Of a stretch of 64,000 nucleotides of DNA, positions 34,215 to 42,424 are shown piece after piece; the first letter of the stretch is position 1, and every line of letters begins with the position of its first letter. Below the pieces are notes generated by a model, which made no database searches, was not told the origin of the DNA, and worked only from the letters and a program-made list of their open reading frames with translations. The stretch is from Massilia aquatica (GTDB lineage Bacteria > Pseudomonadota > Gammaproteobacteria > Burkholderiales > Burkholderiaceae_D), in contig NZ_VVIW01000002.1 in the NCBI RefSeq assembly GCF_011682045.1, positions 604,843 through 668,842 of the forward strand, read 5' to 3'. The position numbers were made by a program, and so were the translations under genes.

Positions 34215-36299
34215 TCACTCGAGCTTTTTCACGAAGCCCACGTAGATGCGGCGCGCCACGAAATGGTCGAATCCGGCCTGGCGGAAGGTGCTCGCGTCGG
34301 TGCGGTAGGTGCGCTTGCTGCCGTCGAAGATATCGCTGGCGTTGACGGTGAAGGTGAGCGTCTTGCTCAACTGGCGCTTCCAGCTCAGGTTCACATTGCT
34401 GGTCGATCCATGGCGCCCGAGCGGTGTGATGGATCCCGACTGGACGTGCGCGTCGAGCGAGAGCTTGTCCGCAGCGGCGCTGTAGTCCGCCCGCATGTTC
34501 ATGTAGAGCGCCACATCCGCCTGGCGCACCTGGCCGTACAGATCGGGCGTCGACAGCACCACCCGGTACGCACCGCCGTCGACGCCAAAGCGCAGCGCCG
34601 CATCAAGCGTCCAGTCGAGCGAGGCGGTCACGCCAAGCGAGCGCGCCTGTCCGCCATTCTGTTTTGAGGTCACCAGCACCTTGTCGGCAAAACTGCGCGC
34701 ATCGGCCACGGTGTCGCCGCTGGTGCGGTAAAAAGCGGTGGCGCTGGCGCTCACTTTCGCACGTTCCGTGTTGGCGCCGATTTCCCATGAATTCAGGCGC
34801 TGCGGTTTGAGGCCGGGATTGCCGCGACTGAGGTTTTGCGCATCGACGTAGGTGATGAAGGGATTGAGATCACGCGGATCGGGTCTCTGCAGGCTGCGCC
34901 GATAGCTCAGCGTGTAATCGGTTTTGTCGCTGGCGGCATATTTCAGGTGAAGACTGGGATTAAACGCCTGCCAATGGCTGCGTTGCATGCGCCCCTGCGC
35001 CGGGCTGACCCGAAGCGCCATGCGTTCAAGCCGTCCGCCGAGCAGTGCTTCCCACTGGCCATGGTTGATCTGGTTGGTGAGATAGATGGCGCTCAGCGCC
35101 GTCGCCACGTCATAGCCGTTGGTGGTGGCGGGATCGGGCGTCTCGAGGCCGGTGGAACGATCGACAAACGCCTGGTAGTTATCGAGTTGGTTAACCTCGT
35201 CCTGGAGATCGATGCCCATGCCCCACTGGCCGTCAGCGGACGCGCGGGTCCAGTCGAGCGTAGCCTGGTTGAGGTGGCGCGCCGACCTGGTGGCGCCGCG
35301 GCTGTAGCCGGTGGCGCGCAGCGGTGCGACGAAGACGTCGCTGTACGACTTGTCGATCAGTCCTGTCGTCGTGCTGCGTCCGAGCGTGGCCTTGAGCGCG
35401 TTGCCGCTGTCCTGATGGCTGTAAGCGAGGCTGGCGCTGTTGTCGGCCTGTTCGTTGGGACCGTAGGAGATGCGATGAAAGATCGCCTGGCCGCCAGCGT
35501 CGCGCGTCACATTGAGCGTGTCGAGCAGCGGGAGCGAGCCGCGCTCGTTGTATTTCGCCGAGAGAGTGAGGCTGTCGCTGTCGCCGAGGGCGTAATCGAG
35601 CTCCACGCCCGCGCTTTGTACTTTGCGGCGCACGAATATCTCCGACGTTTGCAGGGTCGATCCGGTTTCGCCGCCGAGGGGATTATGCCACTCGACTGCC
35701 GACTGGCGAAATTTTTGCGTGCCGTCGCGGCGGTAGGCCAGGTTGCCATGCACGCTCAGGTCTTTTCGGGTGATGTCGCCGGACGCGCCGGCATTCCACA
35801 GGCCGTGGTCGGCGGCGCTGGCGCGCATCTGCGCATGCGCGCCAGCCTTGCGGTTGCGCTTCAAGACGATGTTGACGATCGCGCCGCCATTGGCGTTGTA
35901 GGCGGCCGAGGGATTGGTGATCACTTCGATGCTGGCGATGTCGGTGCCGCTCATGGTCTGCAGCGCCACCGCCCGCTCGTCGCCCGCCATCATCGCCGTC
36001 GGCTTGCCATTGACCAGGACCGTGACCTGGGTATTGCCCTTGACCGCAATCTGCCCGTCGCCCGTGACCGATACCTCGGGGGTCGACTGCAAAACGTCCT
36101 GGGCGCTACCGTTTGCCGCCCGCGCCATGTTCGAGACGTCATACACGGTCTTGTCCAGCTTTTTGACGACCGCTTCCTTTTTGCCGCTGACGGTCACCAC
36201 GGCCGGGTCGCCGGCGCGCACCGTCATCGGCAACGCCAGGCTCCCGAACAGGATGATGGAAAGCGTGGCACACGCTTGGCGGCGTTGATTGAAATGCAT
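34215..36299 (-). CDS. TonB-dependent outer-membrane receptor-like protein
   Basis: A 694-residue outer-membrane protein of the OMP beta-barrel (TonB receptor-like) class. A signal peptide ends near TVRAG, and a plug-like domain covers about residues 35-150 with the VLVNGKPTAMM loop and IEVITNPSAAYNA. The barrel ends with FVKKLE. It lacks an STN domain, so it probably transports without signalling. The ligand is unknown. Confidence 0.88.
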   Translation of the reverse strand: MHFNQRRQACATLSIILFGSLALPMTVRAGDPAVVTVSGKKEAVVKKLDKTVYDVSNMARAANGSAQDVLQSTPEVSVTGDGQIAVKGNTQVTVLVNGKPTAMMAGDERAVALQTMSGTDIASIEVITNPSAAYNANGGAIVNIVLKRNRKAGAHAQMRASAADHGLWNAGASGDITRKDLSVHGNLAYRRDGTQKFRQSAVEWHNPLGGETGSTLQTSEIFVRRKVQSAGVELDYALGDSDSLTLSAKYNERGSLPLLDTLNVTRDAGGQAIFHRISYGPNEQADNSASLAYSHQDSGNALKATLGRSTTTGLIDKSYSDVFVAPLRATGYSRGATRSARHLNQATLDWTRASADGQWGMGIDLQDEVNQLDNYQAFVDRSTGLETPDPATTNGYDVATALSAIYLTNQINHGQWEALLGGRLERMALRVSPAQGRMQRSHWQAFNPSLHLKYAASDKTDYTLSYRRSLQRPDPRDLNPFITYVDAQNLSRGNPGLKPQRLNSWEIGANTERAKVSASATAFYRTSGDTVADARSFADKVLVTSKQNGGQARSLGVTASLDWTLDAALRFGVDGGAYRVVLSTPDLYGQVRQADVALYMNMRADYSAAADKLSLDAHVQSGSITPLGRHGSTSNVNLSWKRQLSKTLTFTVNASDIFDGSKRTYRTDASTFRQAGFDHFVARRIYVGFVKKLE

Positions 36300-36353
36300 G
36301 CCTGCATTTTAACGTTTCTGTCGCGGCAACGGGGGCAGTTTGCTAAAGAATGC

Positions 36354-36662
36354 TCAGAGCTGGCAGGCGTAGCGGCCCGCCGGTGGCTCTCGCAGGCACG
36401 CGGCAATCGCGTCCCAGCCACCGGAGGCGGTCAGGTTGGCGATATGCGCCTGGTGCGCCTGCTCGCTGTCCCATTGCTCGACCAGCGTAAACACGGCCGG
36501 ATCGTCGCTGGCGCAAAAGACGCTCACGCCGCGACAGCCGGCGACGGCTGGCAGCCCGCGCTTGACGGTGCCGCGCATCGAGCGAAAGTCGGATGCCGCT
36601 TCGGGCCGGGTGGTGAAGGTGATGATGAAGGTGGTGCCTGTCATGGGTGCGTCGCTTTGCAT
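36354..36662 (-). CDS. Antibiotic biosynthesis monooxygenase (ABM) domain protein
   Basis: A protein of about 102 residues with the dimeric alpha+beta ABM/quinol monooxygenase fold. Visible elements are the first strand TTFIITFTTRP, the cysteine-containing strand VSVFCASDDPAVFTLVEQW, and the helix HQAHI. ATGs at 36662 and 36644 are both possible and neither has a strong ribosome binding site. It lies downstream of a regulator remnant and the ECF41 gene on the same strand. Substrate unknown; such proteins often act on quinones or reactive aromatic compounds. Confidence 0.8.
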   Translation of the reverse strand: MQSDAPMTGTTFIITFTTRPEAASDFRSMRGTVKRGLPAVAGCRGVSVFCASDDPAVFTLVEQWDSEQAHQAHIANLTASGGWDAIAACLREPPAGRYACQL

Positions 36663-36689
36663 GTGGTTGCGGCCGCGAATCGGCCGTAC

Positions 36690-36856
36690 CCACACGAGCC
36701 TCGACCACGGTGCCGTCGCAGCGCGTTTCGGCGCTGAGCACGAGGCAGCTCATGTCGTCGTAGACCAGGGTGGCCGCGCCGAGGACGGCACGCTGCGGCC
36801 CTGGAGAACGACCACGATGCCGGGCGCCAGTGTCTGGGTTTTGTCGTAGCGGCGTC
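36690..36856 (-). pseudogene. Remnant of an AraC-type regulator N-terminal domain
   Basis: Two overlapping minus-strand frames together read like an AraC_N cupin segment: TLAPGIVVVLQGRS in one frame, then LGAATLVYDDMSCLVLSAE and GTVVEARVG in another. They are interrupted by a frame change near GTGCCGTCCTCGGC and lack both ends and the DNA-binding domain. The comparison is to the family pattern as I recall it (APxIxxVxQGxK, xxYDxxHYLxxS). Confidence 0.45.
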
Positions 36857-36861
36857 GCTGG

Positions 36862-37731
36862 TCACGAGGCGCGCAGCAGTTTGTCGGGATTGCGCACCAG
36901 GTAGATTGCGACGATCCTGCCACCGTCGATATCGAACGACATGGTCGAATCGAGCCTGCCTTCCACAAGACGCAGCAGGCCGGCTTCGCCATTGATGATC
37001 GCGTGTTCGAAGGTGGTGGCCGCGCCATACTTGCGCGCCATGCCCTCAAAGAAGCGGGCGATCTTGTCGGCTCCGCGCACCACGTTGATGGTGGCCGAGA
37101 CCTTGCCGCCGCCGTCGGCGCGAAAGGTCGCATCCCGCGCGAAGAGCTGCGCCAGCTGCGCGCGCTCGCCGCTGTGCGCGGCCGTCACGAAGCGTCCCAA
37201 CAGCTCCAGGTGGGTAGCGTCGCTGACCGCAAAGCGCGGCTTGTCGGCGCGCACCCGTTCGCGCGCGCGGTGCAGCAGCTGGCGGCAGGCCGCTTCGGTC
37301 TTGCCGACGGCACTGGCGATGTCGGCGTAGTCGCAGTCGAATACCTCGTGCAGCAGGAACACCGCGCGTTCTTCGGGGCCGAGGCGCTCGAGCATGAGCA
37401 TGAAGGCCATCGAGATGTCGCCGGCCAGTTCGAGGCGCGACTCGGGCAGGTCGGCCGCGCGCGTGACGATCGGTTCGGCCAGCCATGGGCCGGGGTAGGC
37501 TTCGCGCTCAAGCAGCGCGCTGCGCAGGCGGTCGATGCACAGGCGCGTGACGACGGTGACCAGCCAGGCGTCGCTGCTGACGAGCGTGTCGCGCGTGTCG
37601 TTCGCGTTCCAGCGCAGCCAGGCATCCTGCACGGCGTCGTCGGCGTCGGCGCGCGAGCCGAGCATGCGGTAGGCAATGCCGAACAGGCGTGGCCGGACCT
37701 GGTGAAACTGGGTGGTGAAGGTGTCGTTCAT
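36862..37731 (-). CDS. ECF41-family sigma factor with SnoaL-like regulatory extension
   Basis: A 289-residue ECF sigma factor. Regions 2 and 4 lie in residues 1-165 (RLFGIAYRMLGS, ADADDAVQDAWLRW, and the region 4 helix-turn-helix). A C-terminal SnoaL/NTF2-like domain of about 100 residues follows. The ECF41 signature motifs are visible: WLAEP in the linker (usual WLPEP), DGGGK in the extension, and NPDKL close to the C-terminus. In ECF41 the extension controls the sigma domain instead of a separate anti-sigma factor. The facing gene at 37825 is the classic ECF41 partner, and its promoter matches the ECF41 motif. Confidence 0.94.
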   Translation of the reverse strand: MNDTFTTQFHQVRPRLFGIAYRMLGSRADADDAVQDAWLRWNANDTRDTLVSSDAWLVTVVTRLCIDRLRSALLEREAYPGPWLAEPIVTRAADLPESRLELAGDISMAFMLMLERLGPEERAVFLLHEVFDCDYADIASAVGKTEAACRQLLHRARERVRADKPRFAVSDATHLELLGRFVTAAHSGERAQLAQLFARDATFRADGGGKVSATINVVRGADKIARFFEGMARKYGAATTFEHAIINGEAGLLRLVEGRLDSTMSFDIDGGRIVAIYLVRNPDKLLRAS

Positions 37732-37747
37732 TCTTTTTTCGGAAGGC

Positions 37748-37774
37748 TGTCACAAACGGCGCGGCTGGGCCGTC
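37748..37774 (+). promoter_or_regulatory. ECF41-type promoter
   Basis: TGTCACA (37748-37754), 16 bases, then CGTC (37771-37774) matches the published ECF41 motif. It lies 50 bases upstream of the AhpD-like gene and within the ECF41-carboxymuconolactone decarboxylase intergenic region. Confidence 0.9.
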
Positions 37775-37824
37775 TAATGATTGTAAGGCCAAGCAATCAA
37801 CTTCAACAATCAAGGAATCAAAAC

Positions 37825-38259
37825 ATGGAACGTATCAATTTTATGACCGCCTCGCCGAAAGCCGTGAAAGCCTGGACGGCGCTGGAGCAGTATATCGCCA
37901 CGTCGAGCATCGACAAGCCGCTGGCCGAACTGGTACGCCTGCGCAGTTCGCAGATCAACGGCTGTGCGTTTTGTGTGGACATGCACGCGACCGATGCGGC
38001 CAAGGGCGGGGAAACCGCGCGGCGCCTGCATGCGGTGTCTGTATGGCGCGAGACGCCGTTCTTCACCGCGCGCGAGCGGGCCGCGCTGGCCTGGACCGAG
38101 ACCATGACGCGCCTGGCGCAGCAGCCGGAGACAGACGAGAGTTACGCGGCACTGGCGCAGGCGTTCAGCGCGGAAGAGATGGTCGATTTGACCTTGCTCA
38201 TTTCGACCATCAACGGGTGGAACCGGCTGGCGGTGGGGTTTGCAAAGATGCCTGAATAG
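37825..38259 (+). CDS. Carboxymuconolactone decarboxylase/AhpD-like protein
   Basis: A 144-residue alpha-helical protein of the CMD/AhpD-like family. The redox motif INGCAFCVDMH supplies a CxxC pair followed by His, as in alkylhydroperoxidase AhpD-type proteins, so it probably has thiol peroxidase or reductase activity. AAGGA lies 9 bases upstream of the ATG. It is the expected sole target of the ECF41 sigma factor on the other strand. The true substrate is not known. Confidence 0.93.
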   Translation: MERINFMTASPKAVKAWTALEQYIATSSIDKPLAELVRLRSSQINGCAFCVDMHATDAAKGGETARRLHAVSVWRETPFFTARERAALAWTETMTRLAQQPETDESYAALAQAFSAEEMVDLTLLISTINGWNRLAVGFAKMPE

Positions 38260-38303
38260 GGTGCTTGCGCCGGTCGTCGCGCGGCGCCAAGGGCCCCATG
38301 CCG

Positions 38304-39167
38304 CTAAGCGTTGGCGGCCCGCTTGCGGCGCGCCGCACCTGCCACCAGCGCCAGGCCACCGATCAGCATCCCATAGGTCGATGGCTCCGGCACCGGACTG
38401 GCCGATGGCGCCGTATCGCGCGATGCGGCTTTGGCGAACATGCTGATCGACAGCTTCATGTTCACCGCACTCGACTCCGTGTTCTGGAACATGATCGACA
38501 AGCGCTGGCTTGCCGACTGCGAGAACGGCAGGTTCGGGTCACTGCTCCACCTCGGCGCTGTCAAGTTGAACGTCGCGCTCGCATCGGGATACCAGTCGGG
38601 CAGGAAACCGGCGAAGCTCATGGTGGCCCCGACACTGGCATCTTCATTGAGGCGATTGGTACGTGGCAGCGAGGTCGCCACGCTGCCACTGGCGTCGGCG
38701 AAGAAGCTGATCTGCGTGCCGGGCGAGAGGACGAATTCTTCGATCAGCACGGAGCTCGACGCGAACGCCGAGCGCTCGTAGCCGGCACTGCCCGTGGTTG
38801 ACGCGGCGGTGTCGAAGTTCAGGCTCTGGAAATTGCCTCCGCTGATGGTCGAGGTCACGGCACCCTGGCGGACCGACAGGCTGGCATCGAGCGGGCGGCT
38901 GTACAGCGCGCCGCTTTTGTCGTCGCTGATGTCGCGCGTGGTGCGTGCTCCGCTCTGGTTGATGTCGGCCCGCGCCACCGAGCTAAGCGGGTTTGGATAG
39001 CGCGGCTTGACAATGGAGAGCGATGGCGCGATGCCGTCGTTTGGCAGCAAATCGACCAGCGTGTACGAAAAATTGGTGAAGGTGCCGCTTGCACTGACTT
39101 GCGCGCTGGCGCACAGCGGAGCGGCGAGCGTGGCGGCCACTACCAGCGTGGTAAACATTGTCTTCAT
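38304..39167 (-). CDS. PEP-CTERM sorted exported protein, type B, copy 2
   Basis: A 287-residue exported protein nearly parallel to the one at 7437-8294: signal peptide MKTMFTT.., mature motif NFSYTLVDLLPNDGI, and a PEP-CTERM tail VPEPSTYGMLIGG with RRKR. The PEP motif uses PST instead of PAT. It follows a type A gene on the same strand with 118 bases between them. Expected location is the outer envelope or matrix, via an exosortase that is not in the window. Confidence 0.9.
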   Translation of the reverse strand: MKTMFTTLVVAATLAAPLCASAQVSASGTFTNFSYTLVDLLPNDGIAPSLSIVKPRYPNPLSSVARADINQSGARTTRDISDDKSGALYSRPLDASLSVRQGAVTSTISGGNFQSLNFDTAASTTGSAGYERSAFASSSVLIEEFVLSPGTQISFFADASGSVATSLPRTNRLNEDASVGATMSFAGFLPDWYPDASATFNLTAPRWSSDPNLPFSQSASQRLSIMFQNTESSAVNMKLSISMFAKAASRDTAPSASPVPEPSTYGMLIGGLALVAGAARRKRAANA

Positions 39168-39213
39168 GATCAGTCCTGGATGAAAAATGAGCGTGTTTTA
39201 AACGGGATGCGGC

Positions 39214-39240
39214 GCGCCTGCGCGATACCCGCGCAGGCGC
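39214..39240. repeat. GC-rich hairpin between the type A and type B genes
   Basis: GCGCCTGCGCG, ATACC loop, CGCGCAGGCGC: a perfect 11-bp stem in the 118-base gap. No T-run; it may limit read-through to the type B gene or be a small repeat. Confidence 0.6.
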
Positions 39241-39285
39241 ATCCATCGGGCCGACCCGCTACGTGCGGCACCGTCCGGCAATCGT

Positions 39286-40158
39286 TCATTGGTCCTGGAC
39301 TTTGCGGCGGCGACGGGCCGCACCAGCGACCAGGGTCAGTCCGGCAAGCAGCATGGCCGTGGTGGCCGGCTCAGGTACCGGGCTTGGCGGCACCGGGCTG
39401 GCGTCATGCACGTTCACAGTCGAGTTCAAGGAAATGCTTAGCTTCAGATTGGATGAAAACACCGAGTTGTTGCCGAGCGTAAGCGAGACGCGCTCACTGG
39501 TCGATGCCGTCGCCGGAGGACTGTTGGGCCATGTGCCGTTCGTTGCGACGACCTCGATGAAATTCGATGTATATCCATTCCACCCGTCTTTCGCATCGGC
39601 GTTTAAGGAAAACGACGCGTAGGTTCGTACATATTCCTGAAGTACATTGCCTGCTGGCAGCATGGTCGAGGTGCTGGCGTTCAGATCCGCGAAAAACGAC
39701 ACCTGCGTACCCGGCGAGAGGACGAACTCGGTGATGGTGGAACCGGCGCTCCCATGCGCCGCCCTGCTTGCCGCGGCGATGCTGGTGGTCGATGCCGCAG
39801 TATGAAATTGCAAGGAATGGAAATCGGCGCCTGTCACGCTCCCGCTTGCCGTGCCGGCACGCGTGCCGATGTTGACGGCAAGGTCGCGGTTATACGGCGT
39901 CGTGGATTGGTTACGGCTGTCGATAAACCATGGCTCGAAGGTGGCATTCTGGCTGGCACTGCCGTAGGCCGCGCTGCCCCCGGCATAACCCGATGGCTGG
40001 ACGATGGTGAGCGACGGCGCAATGCCATCGTCCGGCAACAAGTCGATCAGGGTGTACGAAAAATTGGTCAGGCTACCCTCGGCGCGAACCTGCGCGTGGG
40101 CCAATAGCGGCGACGCCAGCGCGGCGGCCATCACCACGCTTGTAGTGAATTTGTTCAT
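39286..40158 (-). CDS. PEP-CTERM sorted exported protein, type A, copy 2
   Basis: A 290-residue protein matching the one at 6543-7412: start MNKFTTSVVMAA, mature motif NFSYTLIDLLPDDGI, and tail VPEPATTAMLLAG followed by RRRR. Signal peptide cleavage is near AHAQ. It begins the second A-B pair, in inverted orientation to the first. Function unknown beyond predicted envelope sorting. Confidence 0.9.
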   Translation of the reverse strand: MNKFTTSVVMAAALASPLLAHAQVRAEGSLTNFSYTLIDLLPDDGIAPSLTIVQPSGYAGGSAAYGSASQNATFEPWFIDSRNQSTTPYNRDLAVNIGTRAGTASGSVTGADFHSLQFHTAASTTSIAAASRAAHGSAGSTITEFVLSPGTQVSFFADLNASTSTMLPAGNVLQEYVRTYASFSLNADAKDGWNGYTSNFIEVVATNGTWPNSPPATASTSERVSLTLGNNSVFSSNLKLSISLNSTVNVHDASPVPPSPVPEPATTAMLLAGLTLVAGAARRRRKVQDQ

Positions 40159-40323
40159 GGATTTGCCTTCGTTGAATTACAAAATTATCAAGATAGGCAA
40201 TATACCAGTGGCCAGAGGAGGCGGGATAGGATGTTGCTAATTGAGCATAAGTTACACTTTGACATTTGACTTCCGGCCCGGATGCGGCGCGCCCTGCGCC
40301 GACTGCCGCACTGGCCCGGCGGG

Positions 40324-40353
40324 CCGGGGCGGCGAGCGGCCTCGCCGCCCCGG
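40324..40353. terminator. Strong GC hairpin after the peroxidase gene
   Basis: CCGGGGCGGCGAG, CGGC loop, CTCGCCGCCCCGG: a perfect 13-bp stem 20 bases past the DyP stop. No T-run, so termination may need Rho. Confidence 0.55.
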
Positions 40354-40373
40354 ATAAAAGCGTCTGGCGGCGA

Positions 40374-41744
40374 TCAGGCCGGATCGCGCCCTTCGCCAGC
40401 CAGCCAGCGCAGCGCCGTCAGGCTTGGCATGAACAGGTATTCCCCGCCACGCACCGTGCAGAAGGTCTGGATGCCGTGGATGCGCTGGCGCACCGGGCGT
40501 TTCTGGATGGTGAAGGTGCTGTCCTCGTCCTGCTGGCCGAGGATCGGATCGCGCTCCTTGCCCAGGTCCATGAAGTTACCGTGATCGACCCACTCGGCCT
40601 GCATGAACTCCACCGTTTCCGGCGCCTTGGCGCTGATCCCGATGAAGAACAGGCCGCGTTCCTGGCCGTCGTCTTCCAGCAGATCTGGGCGCCACGGCGC
40701 ACCGAAGGTGGTGCTGCGGCGGATGATGCGGTGGATGTTTACGTCGGTCAGCACCGCCAGCTTGCTGTCGCGCGGGTTCATGCGGCGCATGTGGCAACCG
40801 TGCGGCGCCTGCAGGCCGGCCTGGTCGTCCTTGTAGGTGAAGTCGTTGTTGCGCTTCGGGTCCGCGCCGAGCGCCGCATCGTCCTTTTCGGGCGCCAGCG
40901 TGAGTGGTGCGCCGCTGCGCCAGCGGCCCACCAGCTTGGCCGCCAGCAGTTCCTGGCCGGCTTCGTCGTCGGCGTTGTCGCGCAAAAAACGGTTGAAGGC
41001 GGCGGCGTCGGCCTGGTACTTGCGGATCACCACAAAGGTGCCGTTGCGGCCCAAGGCGTCGGGCTGCGGCATCGCCAGCGGCACGCCCGACTCGCCCGGA
41101 TAGCCGAGAATCAGTTCGCCCGCCTTGATGGCGTCGCCCTGGCCCGGCAGCAGGTCTTCGATGCCGCCGTCGATGGCCGGGTTGCTGATGTTGTCGCGGT
41201 AGCCGAAGGGATTGAGGCTGTCCGGCTGCGCGCCGAAGTCGTGCATGCCGAGCAGGGTGACGCCCTGGACGTTCTCGAATTCCTTTTTGGCCGTGTCGAG
41301 CGCGTGCTTCCACGACGCTTCGTCCGGCGCAAAGATCGACACCGTCACGTGCACGTCGCCGCTGCCGTACGGCGCTTCCCAGTTGGCCGGCGCGCTCGCG
41401 CCGGTGTCTTGCAGGCGGTCGGCGCGCGCCGCCATGCCGGCGCGGAAGGCGGCCGGAAAACTGGCCAGCGAGTCTTCGGGGATGTCCAGCGCCACCAGGC
41501 CGGCGTGGCTCAGGGCTACGGCGATCCAGGCTGTCGTGTTGGTGCGCGCATCGGCGGCGCTGCGCACGTGCGGCGCCAGGCGCGCGAGCAGCGCACGGCC
41601 GCCGGCGGCGTCGTCAATTTTCAGCAGCACGTGGGTGCCGTAGTACGGGTCGGGACGCTTGAACAGGATGGTGGCCTGGATGTCGTCCAGTTCCAGCTTT
41701 GGCGAGGAATGGACCAGGTTCTTGAGTGTGTCGATGATCGTCAT
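40374..41744 (-). CDS. DyP-type heme peroxidase
   Basis: A 456-residue dye-decolourising peroxidase. The catalytic Asp lies in GYRDN, where the family usually has GxxDG, so the second Gly is Asn. The heme-ligand region near the C-terminus reads HGCHMRRMNPRD, typical for the proximal His. No Tat or Sec signal is visible, so it is likely cytoplasmic or encapsulated. GAGG lies five bases before the ATG at 41744. It is followed upstream in the transcript by a conserved-looking unknown and a catalase-like gene, which points to shared peroxide or aromatic chemistry. Confidence 0.9.
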   Translation of the reverse strand: MTIIDTLKNLVHSSPKLELDDIQATILFKRPDPYYGTHVLLKIDDAAGGRALLARLAPHVRSAADARTNTTAWIAVALSHAGLVALDIPEDSLASFPAAFRAGMAARADRLQDTGASAPANWEAPYGSGDVHVTVSIFAPDEASWKHALDTAKKEFENVQGVTLLGMHDFGAQPDSLNPFGYRDNISNPAIDGGIEDLLPGQGDAIKAGELILGYPGESGVPLAMPQPDALGRNGTFVVIRKYQADAAAFNRFLRDNADDEAGQELLAAKLVGRWRSGAPLTLAPEKDDAALGADPKRNNDFTYKDDQAGLQAPHGCHMRRMNPRDSKLAVLTDVNIHRIIRRSTTFGAPWRPDLLEDDGQERGLFFIGISAKAPETVEFMQAEWVDHGNFMDLGKERDPILGQQDEDSTFTIQKRPVRQRIHGIQTFCTVRGGEYLFMPSLTALRWLAGEGRDPA

Positions 41745-41751
41745 GGGAACC

Positions 41752-42360
41752 TCAAGCAATCTTGTCCAGGAATTCCTGGAGCGCGTCGTTCTGTTTTTGC
41801 AGGCGGCGCGTTTCGACCACCGACAGGTTCGGATTGGCGACGTACCAGCCGTCGGCGGTGATCTGCTTGCCGGCGATGAAGTCCTTGACACCCGGATCGG
41901 TGATGCCGGGCCAGCCTTCGACCGACGAAAACAGCAGGTCCATCAGGTCGGGGATCTTGGTCGCGAAGTCTTCGATGTAGGTGTCCCAGTCGCCGTCGTA
42001 GGTGGTGGCGAACAGGATCTTGGTATCGTTTTCGAAGAAGACGAAGCGCATGTCGTGCAGGGTCGAGACCTTTTGCGCGCCGTTGAAGTTACCGTTGACC
42101 AGTTTGAAGATGCGGCGCAGGCGGTCGGCGCCGCCCGGCTTGAGGTCGGCCATGGCGGTCAGTTCGGAGATCTTGCCGGACTGGCGGCCGATGCGGCCGG
42201 CGGAACCGGCGTGGCCTTCGGTGTTGGGGTCCTGCTCGCGCAGCATGTTCTCGAGCGCGAGTTTGAGCAGGTCGGGGGCGTCTCCCAGGACCTCCTGGAC
42301 TTTGCGCTTGATGTCCGCGAGGTCGGTAGAGGATTTGTTTTGTGGGGTGGTGTCGCTCAT
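41752..42360 (-). CDS. Hypothetical protein between DyP peroxidase and catalase
   Basis: A 202-residue soluble protein that I do not recognise. The N-terminal third is charged and helical (LADIKRKVQEVLG, LLKLALENML). The middle has KPGGADRLRRIFKLVNGNFNGAQKVS and the strands MRFVFFENDTKILFATTYDGDW, which read like a small ferredoxin-like or dimeric alpha+beta domain. It sits 7 bases before the DyP start on the same strand and 64 bases after the catalase gene, so one operon is likely. A DyP partner or heme-handling role is possible. No signal peptide. Confidence 0.78.
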   Translation of the reverse strand: MSDTTPQNKSSTDLADIKRKVQEVLGDAPDLLKLALENMLREQDPNTEGHAGSAGRIGRQSGKISELTAMADLKPGGADRLRRIFKLVNGNFNGAQKVSTLHDMRFVFFENDTKILFATTYDGDWDTYIEDFATKIPDLMDLLFSSVEGWPGITDPGVKDFIAGKQITADGWYVANPNLSVVETRRLQKQNDALQEFLDKIA

Positions 42361-42424
42361 GATTGCTCCTTGGGTCTTGATAAGAATGGTGATACTGATT
42401 GCTGACTACGGACTACGGGACTGC

